Of a stretch of DNA of 28,173 nucleotides, positions 9,196 to 17,948 are shown one piece after another. The number at the start of each line of letters is the position of its first letter. Positions within the stretch are counted from its first letter, which is position 1. The notes under the pieces are model-generated. The model ran no database searches and had not been told where the DNA came from. It worked only from the letters and a program-made list of their open reading frames with translations. Position numbers and translations under genes: made by a program. Source of the stretch: Saccoglossus kowalevskii (lineage: Eukaryota > Hemichordata > Enteropneusta > Harrimaniidae); assembly GCF_000003605.2 (NCBI RefSeq), contig NW_003155741.1, forward strand, positions 389,390-417,562, in the 5' to 3' direction.

Positions 9196-12100
9196 GTAAG
9201 ATTGTACAACTTCCGGAGTCTGCTGTAGAGCCAGTAGTGAAACAGAGTGAAAGGTTTGGTAGATTGTCATACATGTCGAAACATTATACTTTTTGTTATT
9301 AATATTACGAATTGCTATAACACATCTTAAATCAATCATGACTGTCCACGGTGGTGGTGTTGGGACGATCATTCATGGACGTACTAACATGGGACGATGA
9401 AGTTCCTGTTAACTCGTTGTGATTTATGTACGTGTTGATAGTTTTAGGCGTATATTTTTGATTCTTTCTTTCTTGTATAATTTTTACTCGGAAATAAATC
9501 CTCGTAATATGTACTGCTATTCGCATTAAATATTTTCGAAACATCGTGCAACGTAATTTACGTACCATGACTAGGGTTACTTTTCTGATCAATAAAAAAC
9601 AAATTAATTAAAATAAAACATTATTCCACAATATCAGTCATTAACAAGAATACAACGAAATATGCATGAAGGCAGTACTGATACTATTACTAATAAAAAC
9701 TTTATTCACTATTCATACCTACTTTTGGGATCTAGATAAAAATACAATAAAATATGTTGATCATATCGATTCAAAATAATTTATAATAGTAATAATAATA
9801 ACATTATTACGCAACTTAAGTTAGCCATATGTGGGTTTAGTAAGGTAAAAAATGATTACAATGACAAATAAAATAAGACACAAATAGGTGGAGTACCATG
9901 AATGACAGAGAGTGAATATACAAATTAGAGGAGAAGAGGATGAAAAAAACATCACTCAATAACCTCAGTTCAATACTATGTTAAAAATGTCGTCTTGTGA
10001 TATTTTGATCTTATTGTGATAACTTTATAATGCTTCTTTTCCCTGATTGTAGTAATAATTTCAGTCAGAATTATTAGCGTATACCCCTGCTCGTGCTACA
10101 AGAGCATCTCGAGTATGTTAAATTAAATATAACTCAATCAGGATATTTTGTCTTTGAGTGTCTCGTAAGCGAAGACTCGGCCAGGACTAGCCCGGTATAT
10201 TTATCTCGATCAGGATAGAAAGGAATTCTTCTGATTGGGTAAAATATTCTGGTAGCAAAATATTGCCTTGGACAACCTACATGTAAGGTCAACACCCGTC
10301 TTTTTTCGTAGTTCTTTCGGAGAGGAAAGTAGGTACATACAATGTACCTGTTTCACATACATGTACCTAATAATAATAATAATCAGAATAATATGAGGTT
10401 ATTACGAGAATACCGAAAAGTATGCACGAGTCAAAGACAGTGCAGTGCTGAAAAGATTTTCCGAAATGCGGTGCATTTCATTGTAAAAATTTTTTTTTTC
10501 AGGTTATAGAAGGTGGTGCTTTAGATATTAATTTCATGTTGAGATCACCAACAAATAAAGTATTAGCCTCTGATATCAGAAAAAATGAAGGTGGTCATGA
10601 GTAAGTATACATCTAATCATCTATGTTCTTCTAAACATTATGCTAGAGCAAATTTTGCACTGCGAAAATGTTGTGATTTGAACTTGTGTAAATACTTTGA
10701 AAAAGGTTCTTCTCAAATACAAAATGCATAAATTTAAAAGAAATGTTTTTCAGTTTGCCAAAATCCATTTAGAAACTTGAATTCCGCACTGAGGAAAATA
10801 TTGTGAAATAAAGACAAATGACAGGCATAAACAAAAATGTGAAAGTGGCTGTGCTTTTAGTCAAATGAAACTTCTGAAATATTTCAGTTTGCTTTGCTTT
10901 GTTTTTAAAAATCTATACAAATGCTATTTAAATAATTAAAAAAAGGTTACAGCTTATTGGCTTTACCTGGTAAATATACTTCCTGGTTGTTTTGATTGAG
11001 GCTTGAATAGATTTTTTATAATAATCCTAAAAAAGTATGTAATCCTTTTTGCAGACATTTTAATCTGGATTTATGCTGGTTTATCATCCCTCATTGGAGT
11101 GTATTAACAATAAAAACTATGATCTTTTATTATAAATGATGAAATGGCAATAATATTCTGGTACAGAAACACATCGCCTGCTGATGCCGGTTTTCTATTC
11201 ACTTCGGCCATCTGTGGAGGCATTCAAGTGATGTGTTATGGTTCACATTAATTTATGTAGTGTAAATCATCCTTCCTGCCCAAAACATTGACAATTTACT
11301 TATCCCCCATTAAAAAAGACAAGGTTGTAATAGTTACACTATGTTTATAGAAATATAATTTCATTTTATTTCACAGATTTATTCCTGCAATTCCTAGTAA
11401 ATACATGTATAAAGTTATTATTATACATCTGTCACCGTAATGCCATGAGTTACAGCGTTCTGTGATTTTGTGGTATTTTACGGGGCATTTTCACCCTACT
11501 ATATTAGGAAATGCGAATTTCAAATATGGAATGATTATGCGCGTAAGCGTCCTCTAATAACAAAAACATACATAGCTGTCACCAGATTTTGACCAAATTC
11601 AACACAAAGAAGTTCGCTGATTCTGTTCTAAACATTTTGGATTTTGGCATTCCCATGGTTTATCCTTGGAAGGAAAAGATGTACATCGTATAATAATAAG
11701 ATTACAAAAATACCTCAAAGTATGTGCGAAGACAGTACAGCTGGAGTATTGACTGACTGCGCAGCAGAGGTTGATGCGTTGCGTACTGTCTGAGTACTGT
11801 CCTAATCTACAACTGTATGTAGTTCCATGTCGGCAAATGTCCACCAATACTCATCCTCAACTCTGTACATGATGTGTAGTTTATAAAATAACATGTACAG
11901 TCAAACTGTATATGGCAAACTGCCGAGTTTGATTAATTAATCTGTGGATAAAATTATAATTTCTCAGTTCAAGGTGTGGTTTGTCAACAGATATTTAAAG
12001 ATGAGGAATAAATAAAGAGAATATTTGCCTTGATCAAATTGAAAATGTAGAGATTAGTGTAAAAGATGCATGCAGAAATCTACCATCATGTTTGCCTTTA

Positions 12101-15100
12101 TATGCAGGTGTGCCAAAATGATGGTCACCTGTCTAATTAGACAGGTGGTCTTTATAGATGCACTGTACCTGTACAGATCCATTTTTGGTTATACATGTAA
12201 ATTGCATTGGATCAGTAAAAAATTGGTCACTATTACAGGTTGTCTTTATATAAAGGTGATCACTGACAGTTGCATAGATTTGACTGTAATATAGGATGTT
12301 TGTTTTCACTCAGAACACAGGTACAGTGCATCTAATATACTGTGGAATACTTTCGCTGAAATTAATTATCGCTGAAATGGCTTTTTGGGCGTTTTGCTTG
12401 GAATTTATTTTCACTGATTTTTGATGAGTTTAATGTGAAATATAGGAAAAAAAGTATATTCGCTGGATTTTATTTTCACAGAATCATCCCTTCAGCGAAA
12501 ATAGAGAAAATAAAATATTCTACAGTAGCTTGTACAATTAAGCAATGTTGAATGCCATATGAAAGTTTTCTGTAAGACTCACTACAAATACATAGTTTTA
12601 CTGGATCTACTCTGCTTGTACAATTAAGCAATGTTGAATGCCATATGAAAGTTTTCTTAAGACTCACTACAAACTACATAGTTTTACTTGATCTACTCTG
12701 CTTGTACATAACATTATATACCAGTATTTTTTGGGAAAGTAACAGTTTAATAAATTTGAACAATAGAAATTGAATTTGTCATATTTTCATCTTCTACAAT
12801 AATAATACTTACATAAATGTCTAAATTATTATTTATTACATTTATAACAATTATTTTGGCGACAAAAAAATATGGAGACTAGGAACAGAAGCATTGCCTG
12901 TGGTGTTTTATTTACAGAAGTTAAAAATGCATTTATTATTAGCTTTAGCCTTCTGGCATACATGTATATGCGGCTGTCCTTGTGCCACACCCAATTTCTT
13001 TAAAGAATGCCTCAACATGAATATAATAGAATAAGTTTAGCATCAATAATGTAGGCCAATACAAATTATTTGCTGCTAAACTAGGTTGCTTATCAATACC
13101 TCTTGGGTTCCAGCTTTATGTTCAGTTAACTTGTGTTACAACTACATGTACATCTATGGGAAAAAAAGATAATGAGCCTTTTCTTTATCATGGGTAATTT
13201 GTGTAACATATTATATATATATATATATATTGAACAATGTGGTCATAAGCATTTTTTCCAACATTGTATGGGATTTCTATTAAACATGTTTTCTTTATTA
13301 TTCCTCAGAGTTCAAACCACAGAAACGGGAGATTATTTGTTTTGTTTTGACAACACCTTTAGTAGAATGTCACACAAGGTAAATCTTTAAATAGCACATG
13401 TTTGCATCATATTGTCATCAATGATCTTCACATGATGACATGGTGATTTTTCACATGGTCAGAACATTTGCCATAATAGATATTTTACATGCATGTTTTT
13501 ATTCACGATTACATTACTAGAATATAATTTTATCAATCTGAATTCTTATATTTTAGATGTATAAACAACAGCTTGACTGGCCAAGACTATTGTGAGCATT
13601 ACATTCTTGGCAAATTCTCACAAGCCATATTTGCTTTATTTGTATATATAAGCTCAGTCAAAATATTTCAATTCAGCATACAATACAATACATTTTTTTT
13701 TTTTTTTTTTTTAAAGTTTTTGTGCCAGGCGACAGTTCCGGACATTGAATGTCACTGTTGTCTCTCCTGACTTTTTTCTATTTTGTAAGTGCAAATTGCA
13801 AGTGCTAGTGCTGAAACATAGTGCATTTTGCCACAGAAGTCATTTCCTGTTTGAGACTACATGAAAGGGCCGTGTAGCCATCTCCCTATTAAACGGCAAT
13901 TTTAATGCGTTATCCTGGCGTCAACCAGGCTCGATCGAACACAAGCACCTGCGAACCTTAAACAAGGTTCCCCCAAAGTCGCATTCGTTAGTCTGATCAT
14001 GAGTCTGATGCGACAACCACTATGCTACCAGTGACAATACAATACATGCCAATGCATTTTTTGATTTTAAACATGCTTCTAATATGTATTTATGTTTAAT
14101 GTTGCAACTTTGTGGTAGAAATTTGGATGTACGTGTACATTGTATGTGTCGAGCTTACATTTTATCAATGACTCTAGTGCCAAAGTTAACTTGTGAAACC
14201 TTTTAACAAAATAATTAAATTGACATAATTTATTCACATTTTTCAAAAATGTTGACTGAGTCCAGTAGTATTAAATGGTAAATTATGCACAGTTGATCCC
14301 AAACTTAAAAATAATTATTTAAAAAATATGCAAAATGTTTGAAATGATATGAAAATGGTGTTACCGTGTAATTGTATTAACTTGACAGAAATTAACATGC
14401 TGCTCAAGGAAGTTGCTTACCGGTTATATATTTATTCTCATCCACTGTTTGTTTATTCCTTTTCGTTCTCTCTCCTCAGGTTGTCTATTTTGAAGTAGTA
14501 GTGGACAGTGAAGACTATGAATTTGAAAGAGCCAACTGGGAAGGTGACTTATTGGCTGACCAGCTTATAGATATAAAACTAGAAGACATGCAGGTAAGAA
14601 TTTAGTTATTCTCTAAACTTCCTGGTGTTTGGAGACTGCATAAATTACTATATTAGTAGCACACGCACAATAAATCATGAGATTGTTGATCAAAATTAAC
14701 TTTTTGTACTTTCCTATGAAATCTACATACATTTTTAGCTCCGCTGTCGACTTTGTCGAGCGGAGCTTATCATATGAGTGATTGTCCGTCATCGTTCGTC
14801 TTCTGTGTCAATGTTTTACTTGTTCGACTTCTTCTTGAAAACTATGAGCCTGAATGCTTTGATACTTGGTGTATATGTACCTTGGGTAGACCTCTCCTAG
14901 ATTTGTTCATTTCATGATGATATCTTCAATTCTCTAATTTTGATAAATATTTTTGTCATTTTTGGTAAAAAGTGATATTTTCGACTTCTAGGTAAAAACC
15001 GCAAGTCCAATTGCTTTGATATTACATACATAGGTACTACATGTGGACTTCTTTCAGATTCTTAATTTCGTGGTGATATCTTCAATTATCTAATTTTAAT

Positions 15101-17765
15101 GATTATTTTTGTCATTTTTGGTGAAAAGTGATATTTTTGAATTCTTGTTAAAAACAGCAAGTCTACATATTGTTCATTTTTTAATGATAACAGCGGAGCT
15201 ATTTCAGCCAAGAGGCTGCTTGTTNNNNNNNNNNNNNNNNNNNNNNNNNNNNNNNNNNNNNNNNNNNNNNNNNNTTTCCTTCTATTTTCGATATCCTATC
15301 CCATATGATAGGATACATTTATTATGAAAATATGGGTCTACCCACCCCAAACAATGAGAAAATGTTATTGTTTTGATGACACAATTAATGAAGTCATTCG
15401 ATAAGTGTACATATACATTGTGAAATACACCATGTCATTCTATACACATATGTATACCGTATTACAAAACATTGATAGTACGGTAGTATTCTGATTCTAT
15501 TGACTTTATTTGTAAAAACAAGATGTAAAAAATGGTCTAAATGGATTCATTATGCAAATTAACATTTTCTGACCTCAATTCAGAAAAATCAAAATAATAC
15601 GCATGTAACAATTCTGAAATTACTGCCAAAAAACGAAGAAAATTAACAATTTTAGTTTTCTAAGTCAACTGAAGTGCCAAGAGTTGGTCACTATAAAGAT
15701 GATCACTGACAGTTGCATAGATTTGACTGTAATATAGGATGTTTGTTTTCACTCAGAACACAGGTACAGTGCATCTAATATAGCTTGTACTTCTGCATTA
15801 GAAATTTTCTTAATTGTTTTCTGGATCATTAAAATATAATGATATATGTATATAATCATCGTGGACCCGCATCTGCGCCTTATTAAAAAAATATAAAATG
15901 GGAAGTAAAAATTAATCTGCAAAACGAAGTAGATGTTTGAAAAGTAATCTTAAATAAACATAGCTCTCAGTCTTAAATAAAAATGATACAGGTGTGTAAA
16001 AATAAGTTGTTTTTTAATTATCCAGGATGTAATGCCAGTTTTGAATTATTTGTGCTTTTATTAGAAATGCATAATAAAACTAAGCTTACTGGAAATGAGA
16101 AAGTGATTGTGGTTTGTCCAAGTGATCCAGATGTTACACCTAATATATATCAGAAGTTAACACACCACTTACTGAAAGTTGCAACAGAAGGCAGTGTTAA
16201 TGAGATACTTGGTAAATTGTCAGGCCAACATCAACTTTCCCCAAGCTAACCCTTAAACCAAATGATGATTACCGGTAGTATGTTTTAAGCCAAGTACTGT
16301 ATAATATATTGGGATAATTGATTAAGTGCGCTATTGAAGGATATAGTAGTAGAAATTCATGTATTCAGTCAGACTGTTAGGTATTTATACTTTCAGATTT
16401 AATAGTCATTGTGTGGTACAATAAAATAGAGCTGAAAAGATGCCAGAACATCACAGCTGTTTTCATTGTACATGTATGGTACCACCTATGTGGCGCAGTG
16501 ATTGCATAACCTTTATCCAGCCAGCCCTATGTACTTTTACATTGACTTCACCAGATAATGGATAATGAACAGTCTATTTCGCACATTGTGACTGTGATTC
16601 CTCCTTTGTAGCACATGCTTTACACATTGTGTACTGAAGCCCTCCTCAGATAGCCATGAATGGTTTATAACTGTGTCAGCTGCTGATGTTTTATGCACCA
16701 TATTTGTATGATATTTGTATGATATTTTAATAAGTTTGTGTGAATTGCTTCCTAGGTGACTATTATTTCTAACACAAAGGACACAAATATTGTTTAATTT
16801 TTCACAATTTGATGGTAATTTAGCAAAAGTCACTGTGACTCCGTGTTTAGAATCTCAGTGGGATTTTTACTGCTATAAAATTTCATGATTTTCTCTGATT
16901 TTGAAATTTGCAAAAATGCGTCTTTTGCTAAGTGAAAATACCGGTATTTACAGTATTTTTGATGTGATCATAATAGAATCAATATCTTTGTATTTGGTCA
17001 TAACAACAAAATTATTTTTCTCTGTCTTGGCTATTATTGAATAACATGTTTTGGCTCCTTATCCTATATTAGCCTGTTTTACTTTTGGCATTCCCAAATT
17101 TGTTGTTTGTTGAATAAACAAAATTAAAATTTGTTTCGTTTTCATACAGTCAAAACGTCATTACTTCGACTGGTCTAAGCGCCCTTGTGGAATGTAGATT
17201 TGTTACTGTAACATCTGTATTAGAAGCTGTGGCTTCTCTTAAAATGATACAACACTACAGAAAGGGATGCTGTTTCTCTTAGAGCATCTAAACATATGAG
17301 AAATGATGACATTTTTGTTTTCAATTGTTTAAAAAGAATGGGTGTGACTTATATTAGAATGCAACTTCTAATAGAGATTTAATGGTACATCAGAAGTGGC
17401 AGACCTACAGTAACAGTGTTTTTTCTCCAAACTGGTGAACAAAAACTTGGCGACAATGGCAAGACCTACATGTATGTGGACACTCGAAAGAGACAATTAT
17501 TTTTTATTTTGTGATTACTTACACTGTTTTACTTTTCGTTTACTAGGAATCGCTCAGCATGGTTAAAAAGCATTTGAAAGATGCCCAAGCTCACCAGAGA
17601 GTGTGGCGTAACGTGGAATTCCGTGATCGTTTCATGGTGGAGCGTAACTTTGAACGTGTAAATTTCTGGTCTTTGGTGAATACAGTCATTATGCTGATTA
17701 CTGGTGTTATCCAAGTTGTGATGATAAGAAGTCTGTTTGGTGACACTAGGGCAGTGAAAACATGA
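9022..17765 (+). CDS. TMED5: p24 family cargo receptor, TMED1/TMED5 type (complete, 5 exons)
   Basis: p24 proteins are type I membrane proteins that cycle between ER and Golgi in COPII/COPI vesicles and help sort cargo such as GPI-anchored proteins. Coding segments 9022-9195, 10503-10600, 13309-13378, 14480-14593, 17547-17765 join to 224 residues. Layout: hydrophobic signal peptide about residues 1-26; lumenal GOLD domain with the two conserved cysteines (C42 in QRECF and C103 in YLFCFDN) that form a disulfide in the family; a helical coiled-coil region about 153-190; the hallmark ERVNFWSLVN entering a membrane segment about 190-212; and a 12-residue cytosolic tail, RSLFGDTRAVKT. The LF pair suits COPII/COPI contact, and no KKXX dilysine ends the protein, as in vertebrate TMED1/5. 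The ATG at 9022 is chosen because a signal peptide follows directly. Whether it is orthologous to TMED1, TMED5 or their common ancestor is not resolved. Confidence 0.94.
9690..9770 (-). mobile_element. Second copy of the retroelement 3' tail
   Basis: The + strand reads TAATAAAAACTTTATTCACT, then TGGGATCTAGATAAAAATAC and AATAA, matching AATAACAACCTTTATTGATA, then TGGGATCTAGATTAGAATAC and AATAA at 27842-27897. It lies in TMED intron 1; no coding part is recognised next to it. Confidence 0.5.
10388..10445. repeat. Single arm of a family C foldback element
   Basis: ATATGAGGTTATTACGAG, AATACCGAAAAGTATGCACG and AAAGACAGTGCAG match one arm of the foldback elements at 3741 and 1290. No opposite arm follows. 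It ends about 60 bases before TMED exon 2. Confidence 0.55.
10503..10600 (+). CDS. TMED5: TMED exon 2
   Basis: A run of T precedes the acceptor cag; the donor is GTAAGT at 10601. It encodes VIEGGALDINFMLRSPTNKV and SDIRKNEGGH, matching the VIxGAGLDVDFxLxSP strand region of p24-gamma GOLD domains. It ends in phase 2. Confidence 0.95.
11419..11698 (-). mobile_element. Inverted copy of the 271-bp MITE (TMED intron 2)
   Basis: Starts TATTATACATCT (11419-11430) and matches 3866-4136 in reverse orientation along its length, with scattered differences and a small extra segment near its right end. A chance minus-strand frame overlaps it. Confidence 0.7.
11699..11805. mobile_element. Foldback element adjoining the inverted MITE
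   Basis: Contains ATACCTCAAAGTATG, GACAGTAC (11731-11738), a spacer beginning AGCTGGAGTATTGACTGAC, and GTACTGTC (11783-11790). The spacer reads in the same direction as at 3741-3864 although the adjoining MITE is inverted. Confidence 0.6.
12249..12339 (+). repeat. 91-bp repeat, copy 1
   Basis: Matches 15692-15782 with a single mismatch (G at 12256 against A at 15699), both on the + strand, in TMED introns 2 and 4. Such high identity suggests a recent duplication or a young dispersed repeat. A MITE is inserted at its right end. Confidence 0.85.
12340..12525 (+). mobile_element. TA-targeted MITE, family A, copy 3 with visible target duplication
   Basis: 186 bases starting CTGTGGAATA and ending TATTCTACAG, flanked by TA at 12338-12339 and 12526-12527. 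The 91 bases to its left recur at 15692-15782, where the sequence continues directly into TAGCTTGTAC, the same bases that follow the right end here. The second locus therefore looks like the empty site. TA duplication suggests a Tc1/mariner-type transposase (inference). Confidence 0.8.
12528..12707 (+). repeat. 86-bp tandem duplication
   Basis: Unit beginning GCTTGTACAATTAAGCAATG at 12528 is repeated at 12614 with only a few differences, and a third start (GCTTGTACA) occurs at 12700. It is directly adjacent to the family A MITE. A frame runs through it by chance on the minus strand. Confidence 0.8.
13210..13231. repeat. (TA)n microsatellite
   Basis: About ten uninterrupted TA units, some 80 bases before TMED exon 3. 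Length is probably polymorphic. Confidence 0.9.
13309..13378 (+). CDS. TMED5: TMED exon 3
   Basis: The acceptor is ttcctcag and the donor is GTAAAT at 13379. This 70-base exon encodes VQTTETGDYLFCFDNTFSRM, carrying the second GOLD-domain cysteine and the invariant CFDN. It ends in phase 0. Confidence 0.95.
13693..13712. repeat. Poly(T) tract of 20
   Basis: Homopolymer in TMED intron 3. It could be the tail of a decayed minus-strand retroelement, but no element was recognised beside it. Confidence 0.9.
13866..14036 (-). repeat. tRNA-derived SINE-like sequence
   Basis: On the minus strand it reads GGTAGCATAGTGG (14029-14017), a match to the tRNA A box, then an anticodon-arm-like CAGACTCATGATC, then about 75 bases later GTGTTCGATCGAGC (13942-13929), close to the B box. 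The anticodon stem does not pair and the A-to-B spacing is too long for a normal tRNA, so this is a decayed tRNA copy or a SINE head rather than a functional tRNA gene. In TMED intron 3. Confidence 0.55.
14480..14593 (+). CDS. TMED5: TMED exon 4
   Basis: The acceptor is ctcctcag and the donor is GTAAGA at 14594. It encodes VVYFEVVVDSEDYE, an acidic linker and DIKLEDMQ, the family's LD(V/M)K(M/L)EDI segment leading into the coiled coil. Phase 0 at both ends. Confidence 0.94.
14737..15224 (-). mobile_element. Helitron/Helentron-like non-autonomous element with tandem core, broken by assembly gap
   Basis: At 14737-14767 AGCTCCGCT...AGCGGAGCT forms a 9-bp stem with an inner CGAC/GTCG stem. Read on the minus strand it ends ...GGAGCTAA, i.e. 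a hairpin with CTAA, as at Helitron 3' ends. The interior has two units about 146 bp apart (TATCTTCAAT at 14931 and 15077). At 15190-15200 ACAGCGGAGCT is the inverted copy of 14737-14747, a subterminal repeat. The sequence then runs into the gap. Confidence 0.6.
15225..15274. other. Assembly gap (50 N)
   Basis: Fifty Ns inside TMED intron 4, immediately after the repeat-rich element. The true length of missing sequence is unknown. Confidence 0.99.
15692..15782 (+). repeat. 91-bp repeat, copy 2 (MITE-free)
   Basis: Near-identical to 12249-12339. Here the repeat runs straight into TAGCTTGTAC with no inserted MITE, serving as the pre-insertion reference. Confidence 0.85.
16026..16249 (+). CDS. 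Unassigned terminal-exon-like open frame inside TMED intron 4
   Basis: I do not recognise this protein. After a convincing acceptor (T-rich tract, then ttatccag at 16018-16025) a frame of 74 codons runs to TAA 16247-16249, entered in phase 1. It contains NASFELFVLLLEMHNKTKL, EKVIVVCPSDPDVTP and IYQKLTHHLLKVATEGSVNE: balanced composition, alternating hydrophobic strand and amphipathic helix, not low-complexity. AATAAA follows at 16420-16425. TMED exons end in phase 0 or 2, so none can splice here in this frame; joining from exon 4 gives a stop after a dozen codons. It may be the last exon of a nested gene, a retained fragment of another gene, or a chance frame. The same frame is open back to ATG 15983. 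Confidence 0.45.
16833..16953 (+). mobile_element. Possible degenerate family A MITE
   Basis: The right end ...ATTTACAG followed by TA (16954-16955) and a CTGTGA left end resemble family A termini, and the interior has GCTAAGTGAAAATA near its right end. The left flank is CA rather than TA and internal similarity is weak. Confidence 0.3.
17215..17284 (+). repeat. Dispersed inverted repeat, arm 1
   Basis: CTGTATTAGAAGCTGTGGCT and ATGATACAACACTACAGAAA match the reverse complement of 20585-20652 at roughly 80-85% by eye. Contains an AGAAGC/GCTTCT palindrome. In TMED intron 4. Confidence 0.55.
17547..17765 (+). CDS. TMED5: TMED exon 5 (terminal coding exon)
   Basis: The acceptor is tttactag. The exon encodes the coiled coil (ESLSMVKKHLKDAQ), the ERNFERVNFWSLVN signature, the membrane helix and the short tail, and stops at TGA 17763-17765. 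The frame begins at GAA 17547, before the internal ATG at 17559. Confidence 0.95.
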   Translation, partial: ESLSMVKKHLKDAQAHQRVWRNVEFRDRFMVERNFERVNFWSLVNTVIMLITGVIQVVMIRSLFGDTRAVKT

Positions 17766-17942
17766 GAGTGTGGATAGTACTTAACTTTAACTGTCTGGCC
17801 TCAAATGTGTATAATTCATCCATATTATATTTCTTGCTATATAATTGGGATGACCTATATTTGATTTCTCTGAATGTGGTCTGTGGTGGATCATTATTGC
17901 TTGGTCAGTCAGATTTCTACTGTGTATGTACCAGTACCGGTA

Positions 17943-17948
17943 AATAAA
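17943..17948 (+). promoter_or_regulatory. Candidate poly(A) signal for TMED
   Basis: AATAAA lies 178 bases after the TMED stop and is followed by an A run. It is the first canonical signal downstream. Other sites further on are possible. Confidence 0.45.

Larger units (their letters stand above)
9196..10502 (+). other. TMED intron 1
   Basis: A 1.3-kb intron from GTAAGA to TTTCAG. It contains the retroelement tail (9690-9770) and one foldback arm (10388-10445). The minus-strand frames across 8977-9592 have no family resemblance and cross the real exon 1. Confidence 0.8.
10601..13308 (+). other. TMED intron 2
   Basis: A 2.7-kb intron from GTAAGT to CTCAG. Its left 800 bases hold nothing I can name. 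Then come the inverted MITE plus foldback (11419-11805), the 91-bp repeat with the inserted family A MITE (12249-12525), the 86-bp tandem duplication and the TA microsatellite. Confidence 0.8.

Noticed and set aside
8977-9592. Minus-strand frames of 131 and 86 codons around TMED exon 1
   Set aside because: They are the antisense of the real exon and promoter and of AT-rich intron; no family resemblance.
13929-14029. Functional tRNA gene (Met-like CAT anticodon)
   Set aside because: The anticodon stem does not pair, A-to-B spacing is too long and no acceptor stem was found.
14593-16249. Alternative TMED transcript using the 16026 exon
   Set aside because: TMED exon 4 ends in phase 0; joining there gives a stop after about twelve codons and loses the coiled coil and membrane helix, and it does not use the protein-like frame.
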